From Prevotellaceae bacterium (GTDB lineage: Bacteria; Bacteroidota; Bacteroidia; Bacteroidales; Bacteroidaceae), in contig JAQYET010000037.1 in NCBI GenBank assembly GCA_028723525.1, positions 1 through 55,393 of the forward strand: 55,393 bases of DNA. The letters run 5' to 3'. Under the pieces are notes generated by a model. The model saw nothing but the letters and a program-made list of their open reading frames with translations, was not told the origin of the DNA and made no database searches. Shown here piece by piece: positions 44,241 through 54,517 of this stretch. The position numbers and the translations under genes are program-made. Every line of letters begins with the position of its first letter. Position 1 is the first letter of the stretch.

Positions 44241-47141
44241 ATGACATCATTCTTAGAACATATAGCAGAAGACATCATTGCCAAACACGGCACCGACCTC
44301 TCCGACATAACGATAGTGTTCCCGAACAAGAGGGCATCGCTCTTCCTTAACGAGGCTCTTGCTGCGAAAGCGGGTAAGCCTATGTGGAGTCCGCAATACG
44401 TAACGATAAGCGAACTGTTCAGAAGTCAGACCGAAACGGTTGTTGCCGACCCGATAAAATCGGTGTGCGAACTGTTCAAGGTTTACTCCGTTTATCATCC
44501 TTCGGCAGACCTCACGCTCGATAAGTTCTACGGCTGGGGGCAACTGCTGATTGCCGATTTCGATGACATCGACAAGAACATGGCGGATGCGGATGCTGTG
44601 TTCTCGAACATTCAGGCATACCATGAACTTGAAACCAAGATAGAACTCACAGAGAAACAAAGGGAGGCAATAGAGCATTTCTTCAACATTGTGATAGATA
44701 GCAATGACTCGAAACTGAAAGAAAATTTCGTGAAAGTATGGAACAGTCTTGCCGAGATATACCATAAGTTCAACGAAAGACTTGCCGAAGAGGGTCTTGC
44801 ATACGAGGGAGCATTGTATCGTAAAGTGATAGAAGAAGGACATCTGCGCCTTAACTCGGGGATATATGTCTTCGTTGGTTTCAACGTAGTGCAACAGGTG
44901 GAGAGCCGTTTGTTCTCAATGCTGAAAGAAGAGGGGCGGGCACGCTTTTATTGGGACTACGACGAGTATTTCATGAACGGACAAAACACCGTTAAGAATG
45001 AGGCGGGAAAGTATATAGCACAGTTGAGAGAGAAGTTTCACAACGAACTTTTGCCGCAGCGCACCGACGTATTCGACACCATGAAAGAGCATAAGGATAT
45101 TAAATATATCTGCGCTCCAACGGAGAATATTCAGGCACGCTACGTCAGTCAATGGCTCAAGGAAAACAACCGTATGTATGACGGTAGGCGCACGGCAATA
45201 GTGATATGCGACGAGACATTGCTGCGTACCATCATACACTGCTTGCCTTCAGACATTCCTGCGGTGAACGTAACCACCGGGTATCCGCTGTCTCAAGCTC
45301 CTGTGACGACACTGATTGCCGATTTCCTCGCACTGCATTCCGAAGGCTACGACAGCGAGCGACACGTCTTCAGACTGCATTTCGTCAATTCAGTGCTTTC
45401 TCATCCTTACGCGAGATATGTTTCGGAAAAGGCTTTGCCGCTGCGTAACGAACTTAACATCCGGCACAGATATTTCCCGAAAGCCGAAGAAATGATGCTC
45501 GACGAGGGGCTGTCGCTCTTGTTCAACGCAATGGATGAGGCATCGGGAAGCCTGAACGGGCTGATTACAAAGCGAATGGCAGACATCGTGAAGCACATCG
45601 CTACGCATTTCCCAAATGACAACACACAGGAGAATGGATTTGCCGTGGAGTCTCTCTTCAGGGCATACACACTCTTGACACGCATCGAAAACCTGATTGC
45701 TGCAGGCGACCTCGTGATAGGTTTTGAGACGCTGCGCAAACTGATAATGCAGATAATCGGAACCACGTCAATACCTTTCCACGGCGAACCTGCCGAGGGT
45801 GTGCAGATAATGGGGGTGCTGGAGACGAGAAACCTCGACTTCGACCATGTGCTGATTTTGTCGTGCAACGAGGGAAATATGCCGAAAGGCGTGAACGATT
45901 CCTCGTTCATCCCTCACGCCATAAGGTATGGGCACGGGTTGACGACGATAGAGAACAAGGTGTCGGTGTATGCTTACTATTTCAACAGTATCATGCAGCG
46001 GTGCAGCGATGTGACCATAGTGTATAACAACTCCACCGAAGGGGGACAGACAGGGGAGATGTCGCGGTTTATGGTTCAGATGATGGTGGAGAAGCCGGAA
46101 ACGTGGAATATCTCAAAACAGGCTCTCTCGGCAGGACAGCATTACATAGAAGCGAAGTCCGGGGAGATAGGAAAGGGGGGAGACGTGGCGGCAATTCTCA
46201 ACAAAATAGACAAACTGTCGCCTACCGCAATCAATAATTATCTGTTTTGCCAACTGCGCTTTTTCTACAGATATGTGGCAGGACTGAAAGAGAGCAACGA
46301 AGCAGACGATGACACGATAGACAACCGCATCTTCGGGCTGATATTCCATAAAGCCACGGAGATACTGTATAATAAAGTGAGAAGTTCTACCATAACACGC
46401 AGCATATTGCAGGCTATGTTGAAAGACGAAGCGGGTATAGACCGAGCCATTGACGAAGCATTCAGGACAGAACTGTTCAAGGTGGGGGACAACTCTGCGT
46501 TCCAACCGAAATACAACGGAATACAACTCATAAACCGGGCTGTGATAAGACAATATGTCAAAATGCTGCTGCGGCTCGACATAAAACTTGCACCGTTCAC
46601 AATAATCGGACTTGAACGTGAGGTGTTTGAGGATATAACAATCAGAACAAACCGTGGTGACAGGACCGTAAAGGTGGGGGGGACAATAGACAGAATGGAT
46701 AAAATAGCCGACCCGAAAAGCGGAATGGAGATGATAAGGGTGATTGACTATAAGACGAGTGCAAAGGAAATAAAATCTCCGCTCGCCGATGTGGATGCCG
46801 TGTTCGACCCAAAAGCCAAGCGCGACAGCCACCGCGACTATTATTTTCAGTCAATGCTCTACTCCATGATTGTAAGCAGACAGCAGGAAGGAGACCGCAA
46901 GCCGGTAGCTCCGGCACTCCTTTTCATTCAGCACGCCTATGCCGAAGACACTAACCCTATGCTGTTTTTCAAGCCGGGAAAGGAGGAGGAATATATCCGT
47001 GATATGGCTACTCTCGAAGAGCCTTTCATGGGAAATACGAAACGTGTAATTGCTGAAATTCTTGACACTTCCACAACATTCATCCCCACAGAAGTTGACG
47101 AACGGTGCAATCTGTGCCCATATAAGAAACTGTGCAGATAA
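44241..47141 (+). CDS. addB: AddB-like PD-(D/E)XK nuclease subunit
   Basis: A 966-residue partner of the helicase 7 bp upstream. It has helicase-like folds without a canonical Walker A. The C-terminal nuclease has GGTIDRMDKI, MIRVIDYKTSAKE and QSMLYSMIV. The four cysteines of the AddB iron-sulfur staple are visible: one in NYLFCQLRFFYRY and three in ERCNLCPYKKLC at the end. The ATG at 44241 (MTSFLEHIAED) is preferred to the upstream TTG at 44223, which overlaps addA. The family and pairing support a role in recombination repair. Confidence 0.88.
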   Translation: MTSFLEHIAEDIIAKHGTDLSDITIVFPNKRASLFLNEALAAKAGKPMWSPQYVTISELFRSQTETVVADPIKSVCELFKVYSVYHPSADLTLDKFYGWGQLLIADFDDIDKNMADADAVFSNIQAYHELETKIELTEKQREAIEHFFNIVIDSNDSKLKENFVKVWNSLAEIYHKFNERLAEEGLAYEGALYRKVIEEGHLRLNSGIYVFVGFNVVQQVESRLFSMLKEEGRARFYWDYDEYFMNGQNTVKNEAGKYIAQLREKFHNELLPQRTDVFDTMKEHKDIKYICAPTENIQARYVSQWLKENNRMYDGRRTAIVICDETLLRTIIHCLPSDIPAVNVTTGYPLSQAPVTTLIADFLALHSEGYDSERHVFRLHFVNSVLSHPYARYVSEKALPLRNELNIRHRYFPKAEEMMLDEGLSLLFNAMDEASGSLNGLITKRMADIVKHIATHFPNDNTQENGFAVESLFRAYTLLTRIENLIAAGDLVIGFETLRKLIMQIIGTTSIPFHGEPAEGVQIMGVLETRNLDFDHVLILSCNEGNMPKGVNDSSFIPHAIRYGHGLTTIENKVSVYAYYFNSIMQRCSDVTIVYNNSTEGGQTGEMSRFMVQMMVEKPETWNISKQALSAGQHYIEAKSGEIGKGGDVAAILNKIDKLSPTAINNYLFCQLRFFYRYVAGLKESNEADDDTIDNRIFGLIFHKATEILYNKVRSSTITRSILQAMLKDEAGIDRAIDEAFRTELFKVGDNSAFQPKYNGIQLINRAVIRQYVKMLLRLDIKLAPFTIIGLEREVFEDITIRTNRGDRTVKVGGTIDRMDKIADPKSGMEMIRVIDYKTSAKEIKSPLADVDAVFDPKAKRDSHRDYYFQSMLYSMIVSRQQEGDRKPVAPALLFIQHAYAEDTNPMLFFKPGKEEEYIRDMATLEEPFMGNTKRVIAEILDTSTTFIPTEVDERCNLCPYKKLCR

Positions 47142-47162
47142 GATGGAATGATATAAATCGGA

Positions 47163-47199
47163 GAGTCGGGAATGTTTTTATGGAAACATTTGCCGACTC
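47163..47199. terminator. Possible bidirectional hairpin between convergent genes
   Basis: 47163-47177 (GAGTCGGGAATGTTT) pairs with 47184-47199 (AAACATTTGCCGACTC) with one bulge. There is no T-tail on either side, so function as a terminator is tentative. Confidence 0.5.
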
Positions 47200-47255
47200 C
47201 CCGACTGGATTTATTCTGCCAAGTTCAACAGAACCTTGAGAATGTTGGAATTGAA

Positions 47256-48875
47256 TTACTTGATGTTCGGCTCTTCAAGACCGAGACCTTTCTTCTTGTC
47301 AACAATCTTGAGAACGAGTCCGAGGGCGAGAGCTGCTACTCCGAGGCATGCAAGCATCACAAGTGGATTGGTGTAGTCGTACTTCGTCGGGTCTGTTACT
47401 CCTTCGTTACTCTTGTCGAGAACCTTACCGATGAGTAGCGGGAACAGCCACAGACCGATGTTCTGAATCCAGAAAATAAGAGCATAGGCAGAACCGATAA
47501 CCTTTGCGTCAACGAGCTTTGGAACGCTCGGCCACAACGATGCGGGAACGAGTGAGAAACTTGCACCGAGCACGAGGATGGTAACGTAGGCTATGATTAC
47601 GCCTCCGGCACCGTTGCCTTGGAACATCGGGAGGATGAAAGCGAACGTGAGGTGGCAGCCAATCAACAGCAGCGAACCGAGCACGAGCATCGTTGCAGCC
47701 TTACCCTTGTGGTCAACATAGTTTCCGAGTATCGGCGTAATACCTACTGCGAGCAGTGGGAATACGGCGAATATGGTTTCTGCCGACTGACGCATGTAAC
47801 CCATGTAGCAGAATGTTACGAGCGAAACGATTGCCACACACAGCATGATGTATTTCAGCACAGGCTTCTTCATGAAATTGAAAGAGAACGCAGCAGCAGC
47901 AACGACGAGCATTATGATGTACTGAACGATTGTCACCGTAGAGCCTGCCCAGAACGAGTTGGGGTCGAGTGCAGTGAAAGTGAGGTTACACTGCAACATG
48001 TTCACGGCGTATTTCTGGAACGGGAATATCGCAGAATAGTAGAGAACGCAGAGCAAAGCCACGAGCCAGAAGCCGCTGGAGGTAAGAATTTGTCCCAAAT
48101 CTGAAATCTTGAAGGGGTCGTCTTTTTCCTCTGCCTCTCCCGTTTGAGAGTCGAGTTTCTTGTCCATGAAGAAATAAACGATGAACATAATGAGCGCAAT
48201 GCAGAGCAATACCACACCAAACGCAACCGAACGGCTTACGCTTATATTGCCACCAAGTTTGGCAAAGAACGGCGAGAATATCATACACGTGGCAACACCG
48301 AGACGTGCCAAAGCCATCTCCGAACCCATTGCGAGTGCCATTTCGCGCCCTTTGAACCATTTCACGATACCGCGGCTCACTGTGATACCTGCCATCTCAA
48401 CGCCGCAACCGAAAATCATAAAGCCGCACGAGGCAACTTTTGCCGATGCCGGCATGCCTTCGAAGAACGGCGAAACGCCCAGTTCGTCAAATCCCGGGAT
48501 ATAGTTGAGGTTGTTGGTGAACCATGTCTCGATGCCGCTTCCGGTGAAAGCGTCTGACACGGCATACCATTTGATGATTGCGCCGATGAGCATCACTGCT
48601 CCGGAGAGTACGGCTGTGAAGCGAACACCCATCTTGTCGAGAATAATTCCAGCAAAGATGAGGAAGAACACAAAGACATTGAGGAACGTCTCAGAGCCTT
48701 GCATTGTTCCGAATGAGGTTGAGTCCCACCCGCGCACAGAGAGCATCAGGTCTTTGATAGGAGATAGGATGTCCATAAAAATGTATGAACAGAACATGGC
48801 AAATGCCAGTAGCAAGAGAGCAGTCCAGCGCATTCCCGCCGAGTCTCTCAGTGTTTTTTGAATTGTTTGGGTCAT
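47256..48875 (-). CDS. MFS transporter resembling MFSD1-type dipeptide carriers
   Basis: A 539-residue membrane protein with about twelve helices and a central charged loop (DKKLDSQTGEAEEKDDPFK). The stretch LWPSVPKLVDAKVIGSAYAL followed by IQNIGLWLFPLLIGKVLD closely follows the pattern of animal MFSD1, a dipeptide carrier. The gene lies 52 bp after dpp5 on the same strand, so a product-uptake link (dipeptides released by DPP5 imported by this carrier) is attractive but inferred. A generic MFS sugar or organic-acid carrier cannot be excluded. Confidence 0.85.
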   Translation of the reverse strand: MTQTIQKTLRDSAGMRWTALLLLAFAMFCSYIFMDILSPIKDLMLSVRGWDSTSFGTMQGSETFLNVFVFFLIFAGIILDKMGVRFTAVLSGAVMLIGAIIKWYAVSDAFTGSGIETWFTNNLNYIPGFDELGVSPFFEGMPASAKVASCGFMIFGCGVEMAGITVSRGIVKWFKGREMALAMGSEMALARLGVATCMIFSPFFAKLGGNISVSRSVAFGVVLLCIALIMFIVYFFMDKKLDSQTGEAEEKDDPFKISDLGQILTSSGFWLVALLCVLYYSAIFPFQKYAVNMLQCNLTFTALDPNSFWAGSTVTIVQYIIMLVVAAAAFSFNFMKKPVLKYIMLCVAIVSLVTFCYMGYMRQSAETIFAVFPLLAVGITPILGNYVDHKGKAATMLVLGSLLLIGCHLTFAFILPMFQGNGAGGVIIAYVTILVLGASFSLVPASLWPSVPKLVDAKVIGSAYALIFWIQNIGLWLFPLLIGKVLDKSNEGVTDPTKYDYTNPLVMLACLGVAALALGLVLKIVDKKKGLGLEEPNIK

Positions 48876-48927
48876 GATATTGTTAATTTATTATTGCCTT
48901 TTTTGTTTTCACTTGCGATTTATAAGG

Positions 48928-51093
48928 TTATTTCAACCACCTGTCGAGCCATCCGAAGAATGTGCGCTGCCAGAGCACTCCGTTCTGTGGCTTCAGCACC
49001 CAGTGGTTCTCGTCGGGATAGATAAGCAGTTCGGCGGGGATACCTCGCAGGCGTGCTGCGTTGAAAGCACCCATTCCTTGTGTGTAGTTTATACGGTAGT
49101 CTTTCTCTCCATGTATGCAAAGTATCGGTGTATCCCATTTGTCAACGAACTTGTGAGGAGAGTTCTCGTAAGTGCGTCGGGCACGTTCTGTCTGGTCTTT
49201 GTTCCAGAAAGCGTCGTCATATTCCCAGTTTGAGAACCACGCTTCTTCGGTATCGGTGTACATTGCCTCAAGGTTGAACGCACCGTCGTGTGCGATGAAG
49301 CACTTGAAACGCTTATTGTGATGACCGGCAAGATAATATACCGAGAAGCCACCAAACGATGCACCCACTGCACCAAGGCGGTCTTTGTCAACGTATGGCA
49401 GGTTTTCGCATGCGTCGTCGATAGCCGAGAGGTAGTCATTCATGCACTGACCGGTCCAGTCTCCGGAAATTTCCTCACACCATTCGCTGCCAAATCCGGG
49501 AAGACCACGGCGGTTAGGAGCAATTATCACATAACCATTGGCTGCCATGATTTGGAAGTTCCAGCGGTAACTCCAGAACTGGCTTACCGGGCTTTGCGGT
49601 CCACCCTCGCAGAACAACAGCGTGGGATATTTCTTTGTTTCATCGAAGTTGGCAGGCAGGATTACCCAATACAGCATATCCTTTCCGTCTGTAGTCTTGG
49701 TCCAACGCTGCTGAACCTTGCCTATTGAGAGTTGGTCGAAGATATGTTTGTTCTCGTTTGTAATCTGTTCTACCTTGGCTTCTTTCTTTGAAGGAGTAAC
49801 AACATACAGGTCGGCACTCTGCGAGTAGCTGTGTCTTTCGGCAAGAATTTGCTTGTTGTTGAGCATCTGCAGCGAACCGAAATCGTGCCATGTATTTGTG
49901 AGTTGCTTTATTTCGCCCTTCATGTTTATGGCATACATGTTCTCTGTTGCGTGCCAAACGCCGATGAAATAGAACATCGCGTCTTTGCCGTCAGCCCAAC
50001 AGTAGTCATCCACATTTGAGTCGAATGCCTCGGTAACGTATTTCTTCTCTCCGGTGCTGAGGTTATATACACACAGGCGTTGGCGGTCACTCTCATATCC
50101 GTCGCGTGCCATAGAGAGCCAAGCCACGTTCTTTCCGTCGGGAGAGAACTTAGGGTTCTGGTCATAACCGGGATTGTTTTTCAGGTTCTCTTCAGAGTTC
50201 ACGCTCTGTGTCTGCAGTGTTTTCGTGGCGTCAACCTTAGGTGCCACATATCCTTCGGGTTTGCAAAGGTTCACTGTTTTCCTGCTTTCCACATTATATA
50301 GATATATATCGGTGTCGGTGGAAATCATGTACTCCACACCCACTTTCTTTCGACTTGTGTATGCGATGCTCTTAGAGTCGGGACTCCAGTCTATCTGTTC
50401 GATACCTCCGAACGGCTTCACCGGACATTCGAAAGGTTCGCCCTCCATGATGTCGAAGCCTTCAGAGATATTCCCGTTGGCTACTTTTGCAAGGAAAGGG
50501 TGTGGGATTGACTCCACATATTCGTCCCAGTGGCGATAGTTTAGATCTGTAACCACACGCCCTGTTGCCTTTGGCAGGTCTTCGGGATTTTCCTTAATGC
50601 TCTCGTGGTAGGCAATTTGCTTCACGAGAATAACCTTTGTTCCGTCCGGCGAGAACTTGAAAGCGTCAATTCCCACCTTGTCATTTGTCATCTGCTTGCG
50701 GTCAGAACCGTCCGGCAACATGCTCCAAACCTGTCCGCCTGTAATGAAAGCGATGCGCTTTCCGCCCTCAATCCATGCGGCGTCGGTCTCGTTCTTTACA
50801 GAACTTGTGAGCAATTTCTTGTTGCTTCCGTCTGCGTTCATGATATAGAGCACGTGGTGTCCCTTGTTCTCTTTTACGCTGTAGTAAGCCACATTATAGA
50901 CAATCTGTTTCCCGTCCGGCGAAGCGGCATACCCACCGATGCGCCCCATTGCCCAGAGAGCTTCCGGAGTCATGAGATCGCTGTCAAGTTTGATGTCGTT
51001 CTTCAGAATTGGTTGTTCTTTCATGTCCTGCGCTTTAATGCTTGTGCCGCCCGCAATCATCATGGCAGCAGCCACCAATAGTGTTTTTTTCAT
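48928..51093 (-). CDS. dpp5: Dipeptidyl-peptidase 5 (S9 family)
   Basis: A 721-residue exported serine peptidase that removes dipeptides from oligopeptide N-termini. The signal peptide (about 1-21) ends before QDMKEQP. A seven-bladed beta-propeller (about 50-450; repeated SPDG motifs) precedes the alpha/beta-hydrolase domain. The catalytic triad is Ser579 (VGASFGGFSV), Asp665 (HGEKDYRI) and His697 (PDENHWVLKPQN). Spacings of 86 and 32 residues match those I recall for Porphyromonas gingivalis DPP5. It lies 14 bp after yidC and before the MFS carrier gene, probably in one transcript. Confidence 0.93.
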   Translation of the reverse strand: MKKTLLVAAAMMIAGGTSIKAQDMKEQPILKNDIKLDSDLMTPEALWAMGRIGGYAASPDGKQIVYNVAYYSVKENKGHHVLYIMNADGSNKKLLTSSVKNETDAAWIEGGKRIAFITGGQVWSMLPDGSDRKQMTNDKVGIDAFKFSPDGTKVILVKQIAYHESIKENPEDLPKATGRVVTDLNYRHWDEYVESIPHPFLAKVANGNISEGFDIMEGEPFECPVKPFGGIEQIDWSPDSKSIAYTSRKKVGVEYMISTDTDIYLYNVESRKTVNLCKPEGYVAPKVDATKTLQTQSVNSEENLKNNPGYDQNPKFSPDGKNVAWLSMARDGYESDRQRLCVYNLSTGEKKYVTEAFDSNVDDYCWADGKDAMFYFIGVWHATENMYAINMKGEIKQLTNTWHDFGSLQMLNNKQILAERHSYSQSADLYVVTPSKKEAKVEQITNENKHIFDQLSIGKVQQRWTKTTDGKDMLYWVILPANFDETKKYPTLLFCEGGPQSPVSQFWSYRWNFQIMAANGYVIIAPNRRGLPGFGSEWCEEISGDWTGQCMNDYLSAIDDACENLPYVDKDRLGAVGASFGGFSVYYLAGHHNKRFKCFIAHDGAFNLEAMYTDTEEAWFSNWEYDDAFWNKDQTERARRTYENSPHKFVDKWDTPILCIHGEKDYRINYTQGMGAFNAARLRGIPAELLIYPDENHWVLKPQNGVLWQRTFFGWLDRWLK

Positions 51094-51107
51094 AAATAAG
51101 TTAGGTT

Positions 51108-53003
51108 TTATTTCTTGGATTGTTGTTCACGCATTTTCCTCATTTCTTCTGCTTGTTTCTGCATCGCTTCGAGGCGTGCGGCGAAACCTCCCTGCTTCTT
51201 AGGCTTGTCCTTGTTCTCTTTATATCGTGCTTCAAGGATGGCGAGAAGTTTCTCGTCGTTAGTGGTTTTGCGCAATGTCCACATTATTGCAGCACTGAAG
51301 AAGAGCGAAATGAAGTAATAGAAGTTGAGTCCTGACGAGTAATCGTTGAACATAAAGAAGAACATCACCGGCATGAGGTACATCATCCACTGCATCATCT
51401 TCATCTGTTCAGCCTGCTGTCCCACCATTTGGTCGCGTTGCTGACGCATCGTCATCCACGAGTAAAACACGTTAGCCACGCAGAACAAGATACACGTGAG
51501 CGAGAGGTGGTCGCCGATGAGCCACAGGTTGGTTCCCCATTCGATAATCGGGTCGTATGTGGAAAGGTCGTCAATCCACAGGAAACTCTCCCCTCTCAGT
51601 TGTATAGCATTCGGCACGAAGTTAAACATAGCAATCCAGATAGGCATCTGTATCAGCATCGGCAGACATCCACTGAGTGGCGACACACCGTATTTCGAGT
51701 ACATCTGCATCATCGCCTGCTGCTTCATCATTTGGTCTTCAGGCTTGTCGTATTGTTTCGTTGCCTCGTCGAGTTTCGGTTTCAGAACGCGCATTTTTGC
51801 CGAAGACATGTAGCTCTTCTTTACCATCGGGAAGGTAATGACTTTCAGCAGCAGTGTGATGAGGATGAGAACCACGCCCATCGGGAAACCTAATTTGGTG
51901 AGCCAGTCGAACACATAGATTGTGAACCACCTGTTTATGATGCGGAACAGCGGCCACCCGAGATACACGAGGCGTTCGAGGTCGAGTTCCTTATTAAATC
52001 TGCTTTCCTTTTCTACCGCCTGAAGCAGTCTGAAATCGTTAGGTCCGAAGAAGAATTCCAGTTCCGTCGGAGTGTTTCCTTTCGGGTCGAAGACGGTCTT
52101 CAATTTTGCTCCGTACTGTTTCAGATAGTTCGAGCCTTTCTCCTGTGGCAGTGAAGTCATCAGCGAGTTGCCGGCAAATCCGTCCTTTGATATTATCACA
52201 GAAGAGAAGAACTGGTTCTTGAATGACACCCAGTCGAGTGCTTCCTCGATTTTCTCATCGGCATACTCTTTCGACTCGTTGAGATAATCCGTGCCGCTGC
52301 CCTTCTCCTTGTAGGTCAGCGTGGCATACCTGTTTTCGAAAGTGAAGCCCCGTTCCTGCTGTCTGCAACGTGCCGCCCAATGGATGTCAATGCTGTTGTA
52401 TGTCGGCGTGAAGAGCTGTTCCATGCCTTTTGCCACGATAGAGAAGTGCAGCATATAGTCTTTCCCGAGGCGGTATCTCATCTCTAATGTCTGCCCGTCA
52501 TTTGCCGCTGCGGTGAGCGTAACGGTGGAGTCTGTCTGTTCTGAAGGCGTGAAATACAGGTCTTCGGTGTTTATGTTCATGCTTTTCCCGGTCAACAAGA
52601 ACTTCATTTGCTGCTCTTTTTCGTCGAAGAGGGTGACGTCATCGTTGCCGTTGCGATCCTTAAATCCCCTTACCACAGCCTTGTTTATCGTACCACCTTT
52701 GGTTCCTATAGTTACTTCCAACTTCGTGTTTTTCAGCACTATCGAAGCATTCGTGCCCGTCATTGCCTTATAGAACAGAGCCGTACTGTCCTTTGTGGCA
52801 TCCTGTAAGTTGGCTTGCCCTTTCTCTTTTTCAGCCTTTGCCTTTTCAGCAAGTTCACTTTCCAGTTTCTGTTTGTTCACTTGTGCTATCGAGTCTTGTA
52901 TCTGCTGTCTGCGAATATCCTCCTCCGAAGGGCGGTTCCACCAGCTAAATCCGATAAAAACAAGTGCTATCAGCACGAATCCGATAATCGTATTCTTATT
53001 CAT
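51108..53003 (-). CDS. yidC: Membrane protein insertase YidC
   Basis: A 631-residue inner-membrane insertase. An N-terminal helix (about 5-22, IIGFVLIALVFIGFSWW) is followed by the large periplasmic domain. The conserved membrane core has MGVVLILITLLLKVITFPMVKKSYMSSAKMR, SPLSGCLPMLIQMPIWIAMF and the final helices near MYLMPVMFFFMFND. The C-terminal tail is basic, as in Bacteroidetes. It is the first gene of a yidC-dpp5-MFS unit with its own promoter. The rpmH/rnpA/mnmE neighbours common in other phyla are not present. Confidence 0.96.
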   Translation of the reverse strand: MNKNTIIGFVLIALVFIGFSWWNRPSEEDIRRQQIQDSIAQVNKQKLESELAEKAKAEKEKGQANLQDATKDSTALFYKAMTGTNASIVLKNTKLEVTIGTKGGTINKAVVRGFKDRNGNDDVTLFDEKEQQMKFLLTGKSMNINTEDLYFTPSEQTDSTVTLTAAANDGQTLEMRYRLGKDYMLHFSIVAKGMEQLFTPTYNSIDIHWAARCRQQERGFTFENRYATLTYKEKGSGTDYLNESKEYADEKIEEALDWVSFKNQFFSSVIISKDGFAGNSLMTSLPQEKGSNYLKQYGAKLKTVFDPKGNTPTELEFFFGPNDFRLLQAVEKESRFNKELDLERLVYLGWPLFRIINRWFTIYVFDWLTKLGFPMGVVLILITLLLKVITFPMVKKSYMSSAKMRVLKPKLDEATKQYDKPEDQMMKQQAMMQMYSKYGVSPLSGCLPMLIQMPIWIAMFNFVPNAIQLRGESFLWIDDLSTYDPIIEWGTNLWLIGDHLSLTCILFCVANVFYSWMTMRQQRDQMVGQQAEQMKMMQWMMYLMPVMFFFMFNDYSSGLNFYYFISLFFSAAIMWTLRKTTNDEKLLAILEARYKENKDKPKKQGGFAARLEAMQKQAEEMRKMREQQSKK

Positions 53004-53051
53004 AAATGTGTGTTTTGTAATTCTTTTTATTCTTTATGATAATACAAGGTG

Positions 53052-53082
53052 CAAAATTACAAAATTTCTTTTATACCACAAA
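53052..53082 (-). promoter_or_regulatory. Promoter of yidC-dpp5
   Basis: The minus strand has TTTG (53082-53079), a 19-bp spacer and TAATTTTG (53059-53052), about 49 bp before the ATG. Confidence 0.82.
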
Positions 53083-53143
53083 AAGATACACTTTGTTTTG
53101 GTGAAATAATATCTAAGTTATCGGTAAATACGATTTAAAGTTG

Positions 53144-53151
53144 TATCTTTG
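53144..53151 (+). promoter_or_regulatory. -7 box of the DUF3078 gene
   Basis: TATCTTTG on the plus strand, 56 bp before the ATG; the -33 region has no clear TTTG. Confidence 0.5.
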
Positions 53152-53207
53152 CCGGCGTTTCAAGTGTTATATAATGATTTTTCACAACAATAACAGTACT
53201 TCCAGTT

Positions 53208-54452
53208 ATGAATAAGGCTCTTTTGTCTGCCCTTTTCGTGTTGTTTTCATGTTCCGGTGCACATGCCGGGAACGATTCTTTGATTGTAAGGCAATACATG
53301 GACTCCCTGTATCACAGTCGTGCACGCATCAATATGGCGGATTATCCGGAAACAGACGCTCGTTATCACAGGCTTTTCGCACCCTTCACGTTCTATCATT
53401 CCCCCGCCGGAAAGGAGTTGCGGATAGCCGACGGGGAGCAACATTCAGACACTGTGGAAGACGATATTGACAAAATACTGATGTCGTTATACCTTAGACG
53501 TCCCGACCTTGTGGAGAACAGTGAGAACCGCCTGCTTGCCGACGGTATGCCGGAAACCATAGAGGAGCCTATAAAGCAGAATGTCACGCTCTCGGAAAAG
53601 GTGGAACCGGTATTTGAAGAGCCTGTCATCGAACCGGTGGAAGTGTTTGTAAGCAAGCCTAACTTCTGGACAATAAAAGGCGACTATTACTTGCAATTCC
53701 TTCAGAACTATATCTCGGGAAACTGGTATAAGGGCGGAGAGAGCAACTATTCTATGGTGGGAAGCGTCACTATGGAGGCAAACTACAACAACAAACAGAA
53801 AGTGAAATGGGACAATAAGCTCGAACTCAAACTCGGATTTCAGAGTTCACGCAGCGACTCCCTCCACTCTTTCAAAGCTTCCGAAGACCTTATCAGATAC
53901 ACGAGTAAGTTGGGATTGCAGGCTTCCAACAAGTGGTATTACACCCTGCAGCTGGTTGCCAACACGCAGTTCACACACGGATATAAGTCGAACGACCCCT
54001 TTATCTATTCCGACTTCCTGTCTCCCCTCAATGTCAATATCTCTCTCGGTATGGACTATTCGGTGGAGGCTTTCAACAAGAAACTCACCGGCAATCTGCA
54101 TATTGCGCCCCTCGCATATAATTTCAGATACGTAAACAGGGAAGAACTGGCAACGCGATATGGTCTCGATGAGGGTCGCACAGTGCTTCACGACTTCGGT
54201 TCGCAGTTTACGGCGGAATTGTTATGGGCATTCTCTGACAACATAAAGTGGAAGACAAGGTTCAATGGATACACCACTTACCGGCGTGTCGAACTGGAAT
54301 GGGAGAACACTTTCATGTTCCAATTCAATAAATACATTTCCACAAACCTGTTTATATATCCCCGTTTCGACGACGGTGCGGTGCGCGATGGGAGTCACGG
54401 ATATTGGCAGTTGAAAGAATATCTGTCGCTCGGATTTAACTATTCTTTCTGA
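53208..54452 (+). CDS. DUF3078 outer-membrane beta-barrel protein
   Basis: A 414-residue exported protein. The signal peptide ends near AHAGND. An acidic periplasmic stretch (about 85-150, rich in Glu-Pro) precedes a predicted barrel of alternating strands (ISGNWYKGGESNYSMVGSVTMEANYNN, LELKLGFQSSRSDS, and onward). The protein ends in Phe (LSLGFNYSF), as BAM-assembled outer-membrane proteins do. The pattern matches DUF3078, common in Bacteroidetes and of unknown function. It is a single gene without a simple terminator; the array at 54518 follows 65 bp after the stop. Confidence 0.87.
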   Translation: MNKALLSALFVLFSCSGAHAGNDSLIVRQYMDSLYHSRARINMADYPETDARYHRLFAPFTFYHSPAGKELRIADGEQHSDTVEDDIDKILMSLYLRRPDLVENSENRLLADGMPETIEEPIKQNVTLSEKVEPVFEEPVIEPVEVFVSKPNFWTIKGDYYLQFLQNYISGNWYKGGESNYSMVGSVTMEANYNNKQKVKWDNKLELKLGFQSSRSDSLHSFKASEDLIRYTSKLGLQASNKWYYTLQLVANTQFTHGYKSNDPFIYSDFLSPLNVNISLGMDYSVEAFNKKLTGNLHIAPLAYNFRYVNREELATRYGLDEGRTVLHDFGSQFTAELLWAFSDNIKWKTRFNGYTTYRRVELEWENTFMFQFNKYISTNLFIYPRFDDGAVRDGSHGYWQLKEYLSLGFNYSF

Positions 54453-54517
54453 TGTTGCTGTCTTTCGCAACTTCAAAGCACGCCTTTCATTGTGGCATAG
54501 CATATATGGCATGAAGT

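Noticed and set aside
41807..44329. Long minus-strand open frames (337 and 392 codons) opposite the AddA-like gene
   Set aside because: They lie fully within a gene with complete helicase and nuclease motifs; their composition is that of an antisense frame.
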